Positions 24,765-33,916 of a DNA stretch of 40,850 bases are shown here, piece after piece. Numbering within the stretch: the first letter of the stretch is position 1; each line of letters opens with the position of its first letter. The notes beneath the pieces are model-generated. The model worked only from the letters and a program-made list of their open reading frames with translations. It searched no databases and was not told the origin of the DNA. Source of the DNA: Sulfurovum sp. (lineage in GTDB: Bacteria; Campylobacterota; Campylobacteria; Campylobacterales; Sulfurovaceae); the NCBI GenBank assembly GCA_015493425.1, contig WGDG01000116.1:1-40850 (forward strand), given 5' to 3'. The position numbers and the translations under genes were made by a program.

Positions 24765-25337
24765 ATGCAAGCCTCACTTGACACCATTGAAAAAGAGTTT
24801 AACGCACACAAAGAGACGATTGAAAAAACTATTGAAACACTGCCGCAAAAACTTGCCGATGCTTCCCAGATGGCGGTCATGACACTGCAAAACGGCAACA
24901 AGATCCTGCTATGCGGTAACGGAGGTTCGGCCGCCGATGCCCAGCATATTGCCGCGGAACTCACCGGACGCTACAAAAGCGAACGAAGAGGACTTCCGGG
25001 CATCGCACTGACAACAGATACATCGGCACTGACTGCCATCGGAAACGACTACGGCTACGATCGCGTATTCGACCGTCAGGTAGAAGCGCTTGCACGGCCA
25101 GGGGATCTGATCATCGGTATCTCCACCAGCGGAAACTCTGCCAACGTCCTTTCCGCCCTCTCCCTTGCCAAAGAACTTGGGTGTACTACCATGGGGTTTT
25201 CCGGGAGAGACGGCGGAAAAATGAACGAGGTTTGTGACATTAACCTCGTTGTCCCCTCAAACGACACCCCCCGCATTCAGGAGATGCACATCCTCTTTGG
25301 TCATACCATCTGCCAAATTATAGACGATGCCTTTTAG
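24765..25337 (+). CDS. gmhA: Sedoheptulose-7-phosphate isomerase
   Basis: The ATG at 24765 follows AGAAGGAAAT, giving 190 residues; an ATG at 24747 overlaps hldE and lacks this spacing. The SIS-domain enzyme converts sedoheptulose 7-phosphate to D-glycero-D-manno-heptose 7-phosphate, the first step of the pathway. GNGGSAADAQH (51-61), TTDTSALTAIGND (83-95) and ISTSGNSANV (119-128) are intact. It is the last gene of the operon and overlaps the convergent waaF by 4 bases at the stop codons. Confidence 0.97.
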   Translation: MQASLDTIEKEFNAHKETIEKTIETLPQKLADASQMAVMTLQNGNKILLCGNGGSAADAQHIAAELTGRYKSERRGLPGIALTTDTSALTAIGNDYGYDRVFDRQVEALARPGDLIIGISTSGNSANVLSALSLAKELGCTTMGFSGRDGGKMNEVCDINLVVPSNDTPRIQEMHILFGHTICQIIDDAF

Positions 25338-26287
25338 TGGCCTATAGTTTTTACTGCTTCCAAAACATCGTTGGCGTCGATGCGTGTCATACATTCGTGA
25401 TGCCCCAGCGGGCAGGTACGCTTCATGCAGGGGGCACACGCCATCTCTTTTTTGACAATCATCCCTTTGGGGTTCTTCCACTGTGATGTTTCGGCATCTT
25501 TTGTGGAACCGAAGAGTGCCACAGTTGGTACACCGAATGCTGCAGCCACATGCATGGGTCCACTGTCTCCGGTAATGAACAGATCAAGCGATGCGATTTT
25601 TTTCATAAGCTCAGGTACACTTGTCTTGCCTGCCAGGTTTTCATAGTTGGCTACCCCTGCCTTTTTCAGCCCCGCCTCGATGTCTGCCGCGATATCCGCT
25701 TCTCCAGGGCCGCCAAAGATGACGATGTCATACGCTTTTGAGAGTGCCGTGGCCACTTCGGCGAACTTCTCCGGATACCATCGCTTTGCACTACCGTAAC
25801 TCGCCCCGGGATTGATGCCGACATACTTTTTTTCAGCACTTTTGGTAAGAGTGTCCTGGGGCAGATAGAGCTTCAGCTTTCCGGGTTCTTCCGATTTCCA
25901 GCCAAAACAGCGCTCGACAAACCTGCTGTAACGCACCACCTGGTGCTGTACAATACCTTTTGCTTTACGATAGACGCACTTTTTTTCAGCTTTCAGAAAC
26001 CAAAAGAGAAACCGGCTGGCAACACTGCTGCGAAAAGAGAGTGCCGCATCGAACCCTCCTGCCTCATTGGCAAAGCGGTAAAGCCAAAAGTAGCGGTTGC
26101 TTCCCTTTCTACTGTTATCGACTACCACCGTCTCAACATTGGGGTGCGACAGAAACAACTGTGTCGACACATACGAACCAAAAAATGTGATCTTAACATC
26201 AGGATACGCAGCAACGATCCGCTCCAGCGCCGGTGTCGCCATCACAGCATCACCCATCCAGGTAGGCAGTTCAACGAACAGCTTCAT
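25334..26287 (-). CDS. waaF: LPS heptosyltransferase II
   Basis: This 317-residue GT9 enzyme adds the second heptose to the inner core. It has the N-terminal ELPTWMGDAVMATPAL (6-21) with the GD acceptor site, the donor motif NPGASYGSAKRW (159-170) and GDSGPMH (240-246). A Cys-rich segment near the C-terminus (CAPCMKRTCPLGHHEC) is typical of WaaF. The start overlaps the preceding GT4 gene by 17 bases. It ends the 14-gene minus-strand core operon and is convergent with gmhA. Confidence 0.95.
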   Translation of the reverse strand: MKLFVELPTWMGDAVMATPALERIVAAYPDVKITFFGSYVSTQLFLSHPNVETVVVDNSRKGSNRYFWLYRFANEAGGFDAALSFRSSVASRFLFWFLKAEKKCVYRKAKGIVQHQVVRYSRFVERCFGWKSEEPGKLKLYLPQDTLTKSAEKKYVGINPGASYGSAKRWYPEKFAEVATALSKAYDIVIFGGPGEADIAADIEAGLKKAGVANYENLAGKTSVPELMKKIASLDLFITGDSGPMHVAAAFGVPTVALFGSTKDAETSQWKNPKGMIVKKEMACAPCMKRTCPLGHHECMTRIDANDVLEAVKTIGH

Positions 26288-27308
26288 CGATGACCCTCAG
26301 TGTCTCTTCTACATTTCTTTCAATGCCATAACAGCCTGCCTGCGCTTTGTTCTCGGCCTTTATCCTGGCAAGTTTTACAGGGTCGGCAAAAAGCGCTTCT
26401 ATTTTTTTCACTATTGCTGTATCATTTGGATTTTCCATGATGCATGCTTCATCGAGTATTTCGGAGGCGCCATTTTGACGTGTAGTAAACACAGCATTCT
26501 CAAACCACATCGCTTCAAGCACCACATTTGAAAACGGCTCGTAATGCGTAGGGAACAGGAAAATATCACTGACGGCATAAAAATCTTTCACATTATCCCT
26601 CGCACCTGTAAAATATACCCTTTCAGCCAATCCGAGCTCTTTCGCCAATGCTTCGTAGGTCTCCATTCGCTTCTCTTTTCCCACGACAAACGCTCTAAAA
26701 CGCTTTCCTTTCAGTTGCGAGAGTATCTGCAGGAACTCCTGAACTCCCTTGCGCTTGAAACCACTTCCGACATACAAAAACAGCATCTCATCCTCTTCCC
26801 ACATAAACTCCTGAATCAGCCGTTCCTTTGCAGCCTCTTTATCAACCGTTTCAAGCTTGATGCCGTTGTAAACCACTGCCACCTTCTGTGCAGCGATGCC
26901 ATACGTCTCGACAATCTGCTGTTTGATCATCTTCGAATTGGCAATGATGCGTTTGGCATTGTTAAAGCATCGCTTCTCCAGCATCATATAAACAGTGTGC
27001 AGCGGGTTGAGTATCGACTTCTTTTCCACCCCTACAAACACCCGGTGTACCCCGTCCCCTGCACGATAAATATCAGCGCAGCTAATACGCTCGAGAGAAA
27101 AGTAGAGTTCATTGTCACTTTTTTGTCGACACACTTCTGCATTGAAACGAAGCACACGCAGCCACGAAGGCAGCCATTTGGGGATCTTTGAATGCACTAC
27201 ACGGTGTGTAACACCCTTTTCTCTCAGCGCTTCAGAAAGACGTGAAAGATATACTTCCGCACCGCCATGTTTGGTTTTATTGGCGCGAATGAAGGTAATC
27301 GGTTTCAT
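26271..27308 (-). CDS. Family 4 glycosyltransferase, WaaG-like
   Basis: The 345-residue GT-B enzyme has an N-terminal FIRANKTKHGGAEVYL (6-21), similar to the WaaG glucosyltransferase opening. The Rossmann C-terminal half carries VGSGFKRKGV and the retaining-GT4 E-x7-E region near EPFSNVVLEAMW (about 270). It probably adds a hexose to heptose II of the core. It overlaps the ligase gene by 32 bases and waaF by 17. WaaG is the best guess; donor and linkage are not readable. Confidence 0.82.
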   Translation of the reverse strand: MKPITFIRANKTKHGGAEVYLSRLSEALREKGVTHRVVHSKIPKWLPSWLRVLRFNAEVCRQKSDNELYFSLERISCADIYRAGDGVHRVFVGVEKKSILNPLHTVYMMLEKRCFNNAKRIIANSKMIKQQIVETYGIAAQKVAVVYNGIKLETVDKEAAKERLIQEFMWEEDEMLFLYVGSGFKRKGVQEFLQILSQLKGKRFRAFVVGKEKRMETYEALAKELGLAERVYFTGARDNVKDFYAVSDIFLFPTHYEPFSNVVLEAMWFENAVFTTRQNGASEILDEACIMENPNDTAIVKKIEALFADPVKLARIKAENKAQAGCYGIERNVEETLRVIDEAVR

Positions 27309-28632
27309 ATATCTCTTTCTCTTTAAACATCACTATCAATGAAAAGCCAAGTATAGCCATAAATGTTAAAAACATATGGTCTCGCATATTACTGTCGACC
27401 AGAAAACGGCTGAAAAATCCACTTACATTGAAGAATACAATAATGGCAAAATAACTGTCATAACGGAAAAAATAACTCGATGCAAGATACATCAGGTAAA
27501 TTCCGAATGCTACCCATAGCACAATGCCGGGAATACCGACACCTATCCCCATATCAATCAAACCGCTGTGAGAATGTCCTACGGTTCTTTTCTTCTCATG
27601 ATACTTTTTTTCAATCATATGCCCAAAAATATTACGGCCGTACCCTGCACCAAACGGGTGTTCTAAAATAAGTTTACTTCCTTCATACATCCAGGCTACC
27701 CTTTCATAATTTGAACCGCTGACCATTTGTCCATTCGACAGTTTAGGGTATGGATATCGATGATGATCCATCCATGCCTTATGATGGGCAGTATCCAATG
27801 CTATAGGAATGGTCTCTTTCAATGTTGCCCACCTACTGTCATGTTTAAGGTTGTACGCTGCAGGTATGGCAATACCTATCAGAATGGCCAATGAAATGAT
27901 CCACTTTGTTTTTTTCGTAACCCTTGTGTTCCCGTAAAATGAGAAAATGATGCTTGTTATACCTAAAAATATAATGGCTACTACACCATTACGCATTGCT
28001 TCAAAAGCTGAACTCATCAATGTCAATATTAAAATAAGAATCAAAGCAAAATGACTGACATTCAAAAGTTTTTTGCCTACCCTAAAGCGGTAGATCACTT
28101 CTGCCAAAATAAAAGAAAGTAAAACATTCGTAATATAGTTCGCTTTATCTGCTGCCGGCCCTTCTGTCAGTCCGGACACTCTTGTGATAATACTCTTATG
28201 CGTCACGTAATATTGAAGTTCATACAAATCAACATACAGCACATGCACAAACAGCATGAGAAAAATAAGGGCATACATATTTTTCCATGTTGCTACTTCC
28301 CTATAAGTTGCATATACTCCCAACATAGCAAATATTGCAAAATAGAGCAAGGGGGTGAGCCACTGCGACTTTATTTCTCCCAGTGACCAATGTGTCTCAT
28401 TAGAAATAAAGAAAGCAACAAAATAGATCCAGAGTGTCAAAACACCAAGAAGTATAAGCACTCTTTTCAATGCAGGCTCCATGGTGAAATCTTTATAGCT
28501 CTTATGCTTTATCAATACATATACCGTTACAAGGAGTAGTAAAAGTGCCAAAATATTACGGATTGCTATGGTATGCGGTATCGGTAAAACAAACAGCAGC
28601 GCACCTGTCAAAAAGTAGATAAGATTATTCAT
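27277..28632 (-). CDS. waaL: O-antigen ligase/polymerase family protein, WaaL-like
   Basis: This 451-residue polytopic membrane protein has about ten hydrophobic helices spread over its length and one large periplasmic loop. Near the C-terminal third is the Wzy_C region HPFGAGYGRN followed by GHSHSGLIDMG, whose histidine matches the catalytic histidine of WaaL. It would join undecaprenyl-linked O-chain to lipid A-core at the periplasmic face. Wzy polymerases share the fold; its place inside the core operon favours ligase. The sequence is more AT-rich than the flanking waaF and waaC. Confidence 0.75.
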   Translation of the reverse strand: MNNLIYFLTGALLFVLPIPHTIAIRNILALLLLLVTVYVLIKHKSYKDFTMEPALKRVLILLGVLTLWIYFVAFFISNETHWSLGEIKSQWLTPLLYFAIFAMLGVYATYREVATWKNMYALIFLMLFVHVLYVDLYELQYYVTHKSIITRVSGLTEGPAADKANYITNVLLSFILAEVIYRFRVGKKLLNVSHFALILILILTLMSSAFEAMRNGVVAIIFLGITSIIFSFYGNTRVTKKTKWIISLAILIGIAIPAAYNLKHDSRWATLKETIPIALDTAHHKAWMDHHRYPYPKLSNGQMVSGSNYERVAWMYEGSKLILEHPFGAGYGRNIFGHMIEKKYHEKKRTVGHSHSGLIDMGIGVGIPGIVLWVAFGIYLMYLASSYFFRYDSYFAIIVFFNVSGFFSRFLVDSNMRDHMFLTFMAILGFSLIVMFKEKEIYETDYLHSRQ

Positions 28633-29800
28633 TTTTCAAATCCTGATAGAGTTTTTCCAACTTGTCAGCAATTACGTGCATATCAAACTTCTCAACGGCT
28701 ACCTTTCTTGCGTTCAGACGTATTGATTTCATTTTATCAGAGTCCAAAGTGTTCAATACCTCTTCTACTGTTTCAATCACCGCTTCAAGAGAGGCATTTT
28801 CCGGAAGCAGAAAACCGTTATCGCCATCTGTAATCGTCTCTTTGATGCCGCCAACAGCAGAACTGACCGTTACACATCCCGATGCAATGGATTCTACCAT
28901 TGTCATCCCCTGTGCTTCATCCAAAGACATCAATACAGATATATCTGTCATTTGAAAAATTTCAGCCAATGCAGAGTGCTGTTGAGAAGGCAGTTCCCTG
29001 TATTTTTGATGTTTTAAAAGTTTCTGCCTTACTTTTTGCCGTTGTTCATAAGTTTCTTCTGTTTTTGCATCTTCCGGTTCCGGTCCTACTGCCAGAACCG
29101 TAATGTTTGAATACTTTTCAAGCAGATAGTCCGCCAAAGACAGAAAAAGATCAAACCTTTTCCCCTCCTGTTTTCGCCCGATAAACGATACAACTACATC
29201 GCGCCTCGCTATCTGATATTTCTCTTTCAGATGAACGGTATCATCCAATGGTTTGAAAACATCTGTGTTAACACCATTGGTTATCGTAACAATTCTCTCT
29301 TCGGGATACCCTTTTTCAATCAAAATGTTCCGTATATGTTCTGAAACTGCAATATATCTGTCTGCTACACCAAGATGTTCTTTGAACCTGTTGACTGTTA
29401 CCGGAGCCTCAATGGCTATTTTTGTATTTTCGGATCTATTCTGTAGCCGCTTTCTAAAATCCGCTACCGGAAACTCAAGTTGATGCACATGTACAATGTC
29501 AACCGGATGCTGATTGACAATGTTGGCAGCACGCACATGGAGAGGATAGGGATCAAGCTTCGTTATTTTTCTAAAGAGCCGCCTGTAGAGTCTGCTCTCC
29601 TGAATTCTGAACACTTCCCCTACTTCTGTATATTCATGTGAGAGAGGATCGTTCTCCCGGTTTGCAATAAAATAGATATCGATCTTCTCTTTATCGATAT
29701 ACCTAGCATAGTTTTGTGCCACGATTGCCGGAGCAAACCCTCTCTTGTCAGGAATCGCGCCATGCGGCACATATTGGCATACTTTTATTTTAGAGGGCAT
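28625..29800 (-). CDS. Family 4 glycosyltransferase
   Basis: The 391-residue GT-B enzyme of the retaining GT4 family has a C-terminal half with FIGRKQEGKRFDLFL, a DEAQGMTMVESIASG segment (glutamate pair spaced as in EX7E) and an N-terminal half with IVHVHQLEFP. It would add an outer-core sugar. It overlaps the ligase gene by 8 bases and the next GT9 gene by 16. The donor sugar is unknown. Confidence 0.85.
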   Translation of the reverse strand: MPSKIKVCQYVPHGAIPDKRGFAPAIVAQNYARYIDKEKIDIYFIANRENDPLSHEYTEVGEVFRIQESRLYRRLFRKITKLDPYPLHVRAANIVNQHPVDIVHVHQLEFPVADFRKRLQNRSENTKIAIEAPVTVNRFKEHLGVADRYIAVSEHIRNILIEKGYPEERIVTITNGVNTDVFKPLDDTVHLKEKYQIARRDVVVSFIGRKQEGKRFDLFLSLADYLLEKYSNITVLAVGPEPEDAKTEETYEQRQKVRQKLLKHQKYRELPSQQHSALAEIFQMTDISVLMSLDEAQGMTMVESIASGCVTVSSAVGGIKETITDGDNGFLLPENASLEAVIETVEEVLNTLDSDKMKSIRLNARKVAVEKFDMHVIADKLEKLYQDLKNE

Positions 29801-30801
29801 TGCGCTTCCTCCAGATCAACTGTCGTTTCTTCGTCATAAGTACAGTTAAAAATACCCTTCTCAAAAAGCCTCTTGATACAGATCGGATCCTTACAGGATT
29901 TGACAAAACAGAATATGCCGTGAAGCGACTGGTCTCTCACTACTTTAACACGGTCATTGTTGTCCAAAATAGTAAAAGGGGCTGTTGGACCAAATACTGC
30001 TATGCTCTCTACTCCCAGTGCCAATGCCAGATGCAAAGGGCCGGAATCGACACCAACAAACAGATCGGTATCAAGCATTTGTCTCACATAGGCAGATGAG
30101 GCCTTTGTACTTTTCGAAAAGACAAACTGCTCGACACCTTCAGCCATCTTTTCATACCCCTTTGGTATAGAAACCGTTATGGTCGGATTGTCAAACTTTT
30201 GTTTGAGCTGTCCAATAAGCCGCTCCAGTGAAACCGTATCTATATTTTTCGTAACATCCGAAGAGATAGGTGCGATCAGAACATTGTTAACCGATGTGAA
30301 TGTCGGTTCTCTTAACACTTTCTGCGTCTGCACAGGTAAATGCAAATAGTAGCGGACTCTGTCGTAAAGGTTGTCCGTCTTTGAAAAACTATCCATCTTT
30401 TTGAAGAAAGAAAACTTTTTGCAGTAGGTAAGAAAAAATTCACTGTCATCCCCGTGTCCCCATGGGTTGAAGCCCAAATCAAAATGCTCTTTTCTGAGGT
30501 ACCTTACCGTACGGTAAAGTTCCCATGGATTGCGTTTGTTCACCTTTAAAAAAGTAACATTTTCTGATTTGATAATCGCTTTTGCATAGGGAAGATGCTG
30601 TCGAGTTGTCAAAACAGCGTAGCGCTTTCGGGGATATTGGGCGATAAACGCATTAATAACTTTAAATGAAATGATCCCGTCACCATACCGTGCAAACACA
30701 GAAAAGAGTACTGACTCTGCATTTTCAATATCATGAGGGGTGACTTCACAATGCATCTGTGCATGGGTTTTAACCTTTTTTCGCAACAACTGCTTAAGCA
30801 T
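29785..30801 (-). CDS. GT9 family heptosyltransferase-like protein (copy A)
   Basis: I take the ATG at 30801 with GGAG 9 bases upstream. The ATG at 30807 and a GTG at 30819 are alternatives. The 338-residue protein has the GT9 features FARYGDGI near the N-terminus and VDSGPLHLALALG near residue 255. The C-terminal tail holds four cysteines (CFVKSCKDPIC, then NC). A heptose or another sugar may be the donor. It overlaps both neighbours and is one of six GT9 genes in this operon. Confidence 0.8.
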   Translation of the reverse strand: MLKQLLRKKVKTHAQMHCEVTPHDIENAESVLFSVFARYGDGIISFKVINAFIAQYPRKRYAVLTTRQHLPYAKAIIKSENVTFLKVNKRNPWELYRTVRYLRKEHFDLGFNPWGHGDDSEFFLTYCKKFSFFKKMDSFSKTDNLYDRVRYYLHLPVQTQKVLREPTFTSVNNVLIAPISSDVTKNIDTVSLERLIGQLKQKFDNPTITVSIPKGYEKMAEGVEQFVFSKSTKASSAYVRQMLDTDLFVGVDSGPLHLALALGVESIAVFGPTAPFTILDNNDRVKVVRDQSLHGIFCFVKSCKDPICIKRLFEKGIFNCTYDEETTVDLEEAQCPLK

Positions 30802-31813
30802 CTTCATTCGCTCCGGCACTGTGTTTGTTCAATACTTCATTGACTTTTGCCACTATTTTTTCATTCTCAATATTTTCGGCTTTTTTGCTTTTATCCTGTA
30901 TGACAAGGTTTTTGTAGCCCCAGGGGTACCATCTTTCCAAAGGAGATTTTCCAAACAGAGCCATTGTCGGCACGCCCAGAGCCGGTGCAAGATGCATTGC
31001 TCCTCCCTCAAGCGTTATGAAGAGTTCTGCTCTCATGAGCAAAGCACCAAGGTCTAAAAAAGATTCTGTCTTGATAAATCGTGATGGTGTATGCTTTGCC
31101 AATTTTTTTGCCACTTCAAAATCATCCGGTTCTGCGGTAATAACCACGGGTCTCCCAAGTAAATCCAAAACTGTTTTGAGCTTTTCATAACTCATCTTGT
31201 TCTCTTGCATACGAGCAGAGATGTGGAAAACAACTTCCGTTTGCAGATCATCATATCTCTTTTTCAAATCCTCTTTTATATAAAACCTTGGACGTTCTTT
31301 TCCCGGTTCAACCCCAAAGGGTACCAGACAGTCATAACAGAATTCAACCTCATGACGATCCTCTGAAAACGGAATATGCGTGGTAAAACCATCCTGCCCC
31401 TTTGGATTTTTTACACCAACCCTATGTACCGCCCCTGCAACCGAAGCAAACAGTTCTGCCGATTTCGAGTAGCCGGTTCGAAATACGACCACCGCATTAT
31501 ACTTCTCTTTTCGGATATCAAACAGTATTTTCAATTTGCCCAGCCCCGCCTTAAGCTTCTCACTCAGCTTTTTTGTATGCTTTGGCTTCGTATAACAGTA
31601 GACGGTATCGACAAAAGGATTTTTATGGATCGCATCGTAATTGTAGGAGTTGACAACAATGTCTATCTGTGCATTGGGATACTTTTTTCGCAATGCTTCA
31701 ATGGCCGGGGTAGTACAAATGAGGTCACCAATATTATCGTTTCTTACCAGAAGTATTTTTTTATTCTTAAGATCAATCATTGTACTGCTTTTTTTCAAAT
31801 TGTCTGTATGCAT
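30794..31813 (-). CDS. GT9 family heptosyltransferase-like protein (copy B)
   Basis: The ATG at 31813 has AGAGGAAG six bases upstream and gives 339 residues; an ATG at 31780 (328 residues) would begin nearer the usual family start. GT9 features are RNDNIGDLICTTPAI and, in the C-terminal half, EGGAMHLAPALG, where EGG replaces the more usual DSG/DTG. The protein sits within the core operon and overlaps its neighbours. Its acceptor is unknown. Confidence 0.8.
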   Translation of the reverse strand: MHTDNLKKSSTMIDLKNKKILLVRNDNIGDLICTTPAIEALRKKYPNAQIDIVVNSYNYDAIHKNPFVDTVYCYTKPKHTKKLSEKLKAGLGKLKILFDIRKEKYNAVVVFRTGYSKSAELFASVAGAVHRVGVKNPKGQDGFTTHIPFSEDRHEVEFCYDCLVPFGVEPGKERPRFYIKEDLKKRYDDLQTEVVFHISARMQENKMSYEKLKTVLDLLGRPVVITAEPDDFEVAKKLAKHTPSRFIKTESFLDLGALLMRAELFITLEGGAMHLAPALGVPTMALFGKSPLERWYPWGYKNLVIQDKSKKAENIENEKIVAKVNEVLNKHSAGANEDA

Positions 31814-32840
31814 CCACTACTTCCTCTACCGATATCAAATCAATACCCTCTTGACCTCGCTGCTTTTTGGGCTTGTTATTCACAAAGAAACCATCTTTTT
31901 GTATAACCGTATGCAACTCAGGATCCTGATAAGGACCATATATCTGATAATCTGTCGGCCCGAAAAGTGAAATCGTCGGCACTTTCAGAGCAATCGCCAA
32001 GTGCAATGCACCTGTATCATTGGTGATTAATATATCAAGATTTTTAATTGTATCAGCCAATTCGGTAATCGATGTTTTACAACATACATTGATTATACTA
32101 TGCTTGGACTTTACTTCTTTCATAAAACGGTCAGTATAGCTCTTTTCCAGCGGTGTCGCACCAAGCAGTACGAATTGGATATTCTCTCCCCTGTCAAGCT
32201 CCTGAGCCAAACGGATAAACTTCTCAATAGGCCAGATTTTATACAGGTCCTGCGCACCCACCTGCAAACCTACCCTCTTTCGGTTTGTATCAACTTTTTT
32301 CTCTATTTTTGGCTTATACCCTATCTCCATGGTAGTGTCAATCACTTTCGGTGCATATAACTGTACCAGGTCGATTTTGGTCTCAATGATATGTTGATGT
32401 TTCCTGTTTGGCTGGTTCAAAAATATCTTTTTGAACGGATGATCCACATTGTCTGTAACCTTTAAAATATTACTTGCGCCACTCAACATTGAAAAGAATA
32501 CATCCTCCGGGCCGTTGGAGTGAAACAAAAAGATGGTATCTATTTCTCTTTGGCGTATCTCCTGTACAATTTTTAACTGATTCAGTATACCTGTACCATA
32601 CAAAATAAAATCATCTACATACCCAAATTCTTTATAGAGCGGATACATCATTTTATTAATCATAAAAGTTATTTTTATATCAGGAAAACTTTTTCGAAGT
32701 GTTTTAATAGCAGGCGAGGATAAAATAGTATCCCCCAGCCCTGTATTGGAAACTACCAATACATTTTTAAGTCTATTGGGCTGTGTACTGTAAGCCGCCT
32801 GTTTTAGAAGGATTTTATTGACAAGATTCAGCATTTTCAT
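31773..32840 (-). CDS. GT9 family heptosyltransferase-like protein (copy C)
   Basis: The ATG at 32840, with AAGAG seven bases upstream, gives 355 residues; a start at 32939 would run 33 residues deeper into the preceding gene and looks unlike the family. GT9 hallmarks are SNTGLGDTILSSPAI near residue 32, a VGLQVGAQDLYKIWP donor-site segment and TNDTGALHLAIAL. Core sugar addition is likely. It overlaps the preceding GT4 gene by 26 bases. Confidence 0.82.
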   Translation of the reverse strand: MKMLNLVNKILLKQAAYSTQPNRLKNVLVVSNTGLGDTILSSPAIKTLRKSFPDIKITFMINKMMYPLYKEFGYVDDFILYGTGILNQLKIVQEIRQREIDTIFLFHSNGPEDVFFSMLSGASNILKVTDNVDHPFKKIFLNQPNRKHQHIIETKIDLVQLYAPKVIDTTMEIGYKPKIEKKVDTNRKRVGLQVGAQDLYKIWPIEKFIRLAQELDRGENIQFVLLGATPLEKSYTDRFMKEVKSKHSIINVCCKTSITELADTIKNLDILITNDTGALHLAIALKVPTISLFGPTDYQIYGPYQDPELHTVIQKDGFFVNNKPKKQRGQEGIDLISVEEVVDAYRQFEKKQYND

Positions 32841-33915
32841 ACAATAACTCTTTATACACCCGCTCCAATGTCTTCGCCATCGTCTGAGTTGTAAAATTTT
32901 CAAGCATATATGCTCTTGTGTTTTTCTCTTCTGCTTCAATCTGCAGCTGTATACCTTTTACGATCGCCTCTTTGTTGTTTACCGGAATTAAAACAAAGTT
33001 CTCATCATTGTGCAGATCCGCTGTACTTCCGGCATTGGTTGCCACAACCTTTTTGTTCATCAAAAGCGCCTGTATCACTGACTGAGGCACCCCCTCTTTT
33101 GAATCAGAGGAAAGTACAAAAACATCAATGGCACGTAAGAACTCGGGAACATTGTCAAGATGTCCAAGCATTACTACGTTATCTGTAATATTCAACTCTT
33201 GTGCAAGTGTTTCAATTCTCTCTTTCTGAGGCCCGTCCCCCGCAATGGCAAACTTCAGCTTCTTTCCCCTTGATTCTTCCAGCAAACTTTTTGCAGCTTC
33301 CAAAAAAAGGTCATGCCGTTTAAACTGCCGCAGCACTGCAACAATGCCGATGACAATTTCATCCTCTTCAAATCCGAACTTTTTCCTCGCTTCCAGACGG
33401 TCGTAACGTGCCGGATCAAACAGTGTGGCATCTATGCCTGTCGGTACCGACAGAATTTTTTCAGGATCGATCCTGTTATGTTCAATCATATCATTTCGGA
33501 CACTCTCTCCTGTGGTAAAAATAAAGTCGGCTAACTCGTTGATGAAGTTCGTTCGACTGCTGTTGATGGGGTTTGAGAGGTGTCTGGTTCTGATGAATTT
33601 AACTCCGGTAAGCTTTGCAGCAAGTCCCCCTACCCATGTATCTTTGCCACTGTGTGTATTGACAATATCAATATTGTGTTTTTTGATAATCCTGGTCAGT
33701 CCATAGAGTGTTTTGATATCTGTATTTCCACGAAAAGGAAGGGTAAAGACTTTAAAGCCCGCCTCCTGGGCTTTTTCTTTAATAGTTGCATCTTCCCGGC
33801 ATGCCAAAAAAAGCTCAATACCTTTTTCACGCATTGCAATCATTTCATTGACAATACGTATCTCCTGCCCGCCCCAGCCGTCGGACCACTCCGTATGTAA
33901 AACCTTTATTGCCAT
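32815..33915 (-). CDS. Family 4 glycosyltransferase
   Basis: The 366-residue GT-B enzyme starts with VLHTEWSDGWGGQEIRI (5-21), a typical GT4 acceptor-side opening. It has VAVLRQFKRHDLFLEA and IAGDGPQKERIE in the donor domain and SSDSKEGVPQSVIQALL as the EX7E-type region. It starts 1 base after the WaaQ-like gene ends. It is probably an outer-core transferase of unknown specificity. Confidence 0.88.
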   Translation of the reverse strand: MAIKVLHTEWSDGWGGQEIRIVNEMIAMREKGIELFLACREDATIKEKAQEAGFKVFTLPFRGNTDIKTLYGLTRIIKKHNIDIVNTHSGKDTWVGGLAAKLTGVKFIRTRHLSNPINSSRTNFINELADFIFTTGESVRNDMIEHNRIDPEKILSVPTGIDATLFDPARYDRLEARKKFGFEEDEIVIGIVAVLRQFKRHDLFLEAAKSLLEESRGKKLKFAIAGDGPQKERIETLAQELNITDNVVMLGHLDNVPEFLRAIDVFVLSSDSKEGVPQSVIQALLMNKKVVATNAGSTADLHNDENFVLIPVNNKEAIVKGIQLQIEAEEKNTRAYMLENFTTQTMAKTLERVYKELLYENAESCQ

Positions 33916-33916
33916 C

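Noticed and set aside
31021..31060. Altered EGG in place of DSG in GT9 copy B as a sign of inactivity
   Set aside because: EGGAMHLA-type sequences are common among GT9 proteins, so this is normal variation.
32841..32939. Longer start for GT9 copy C
   Set aside because: The extra residues are the shadow of the preceding gene's 3' end and show no GT9 pattern.
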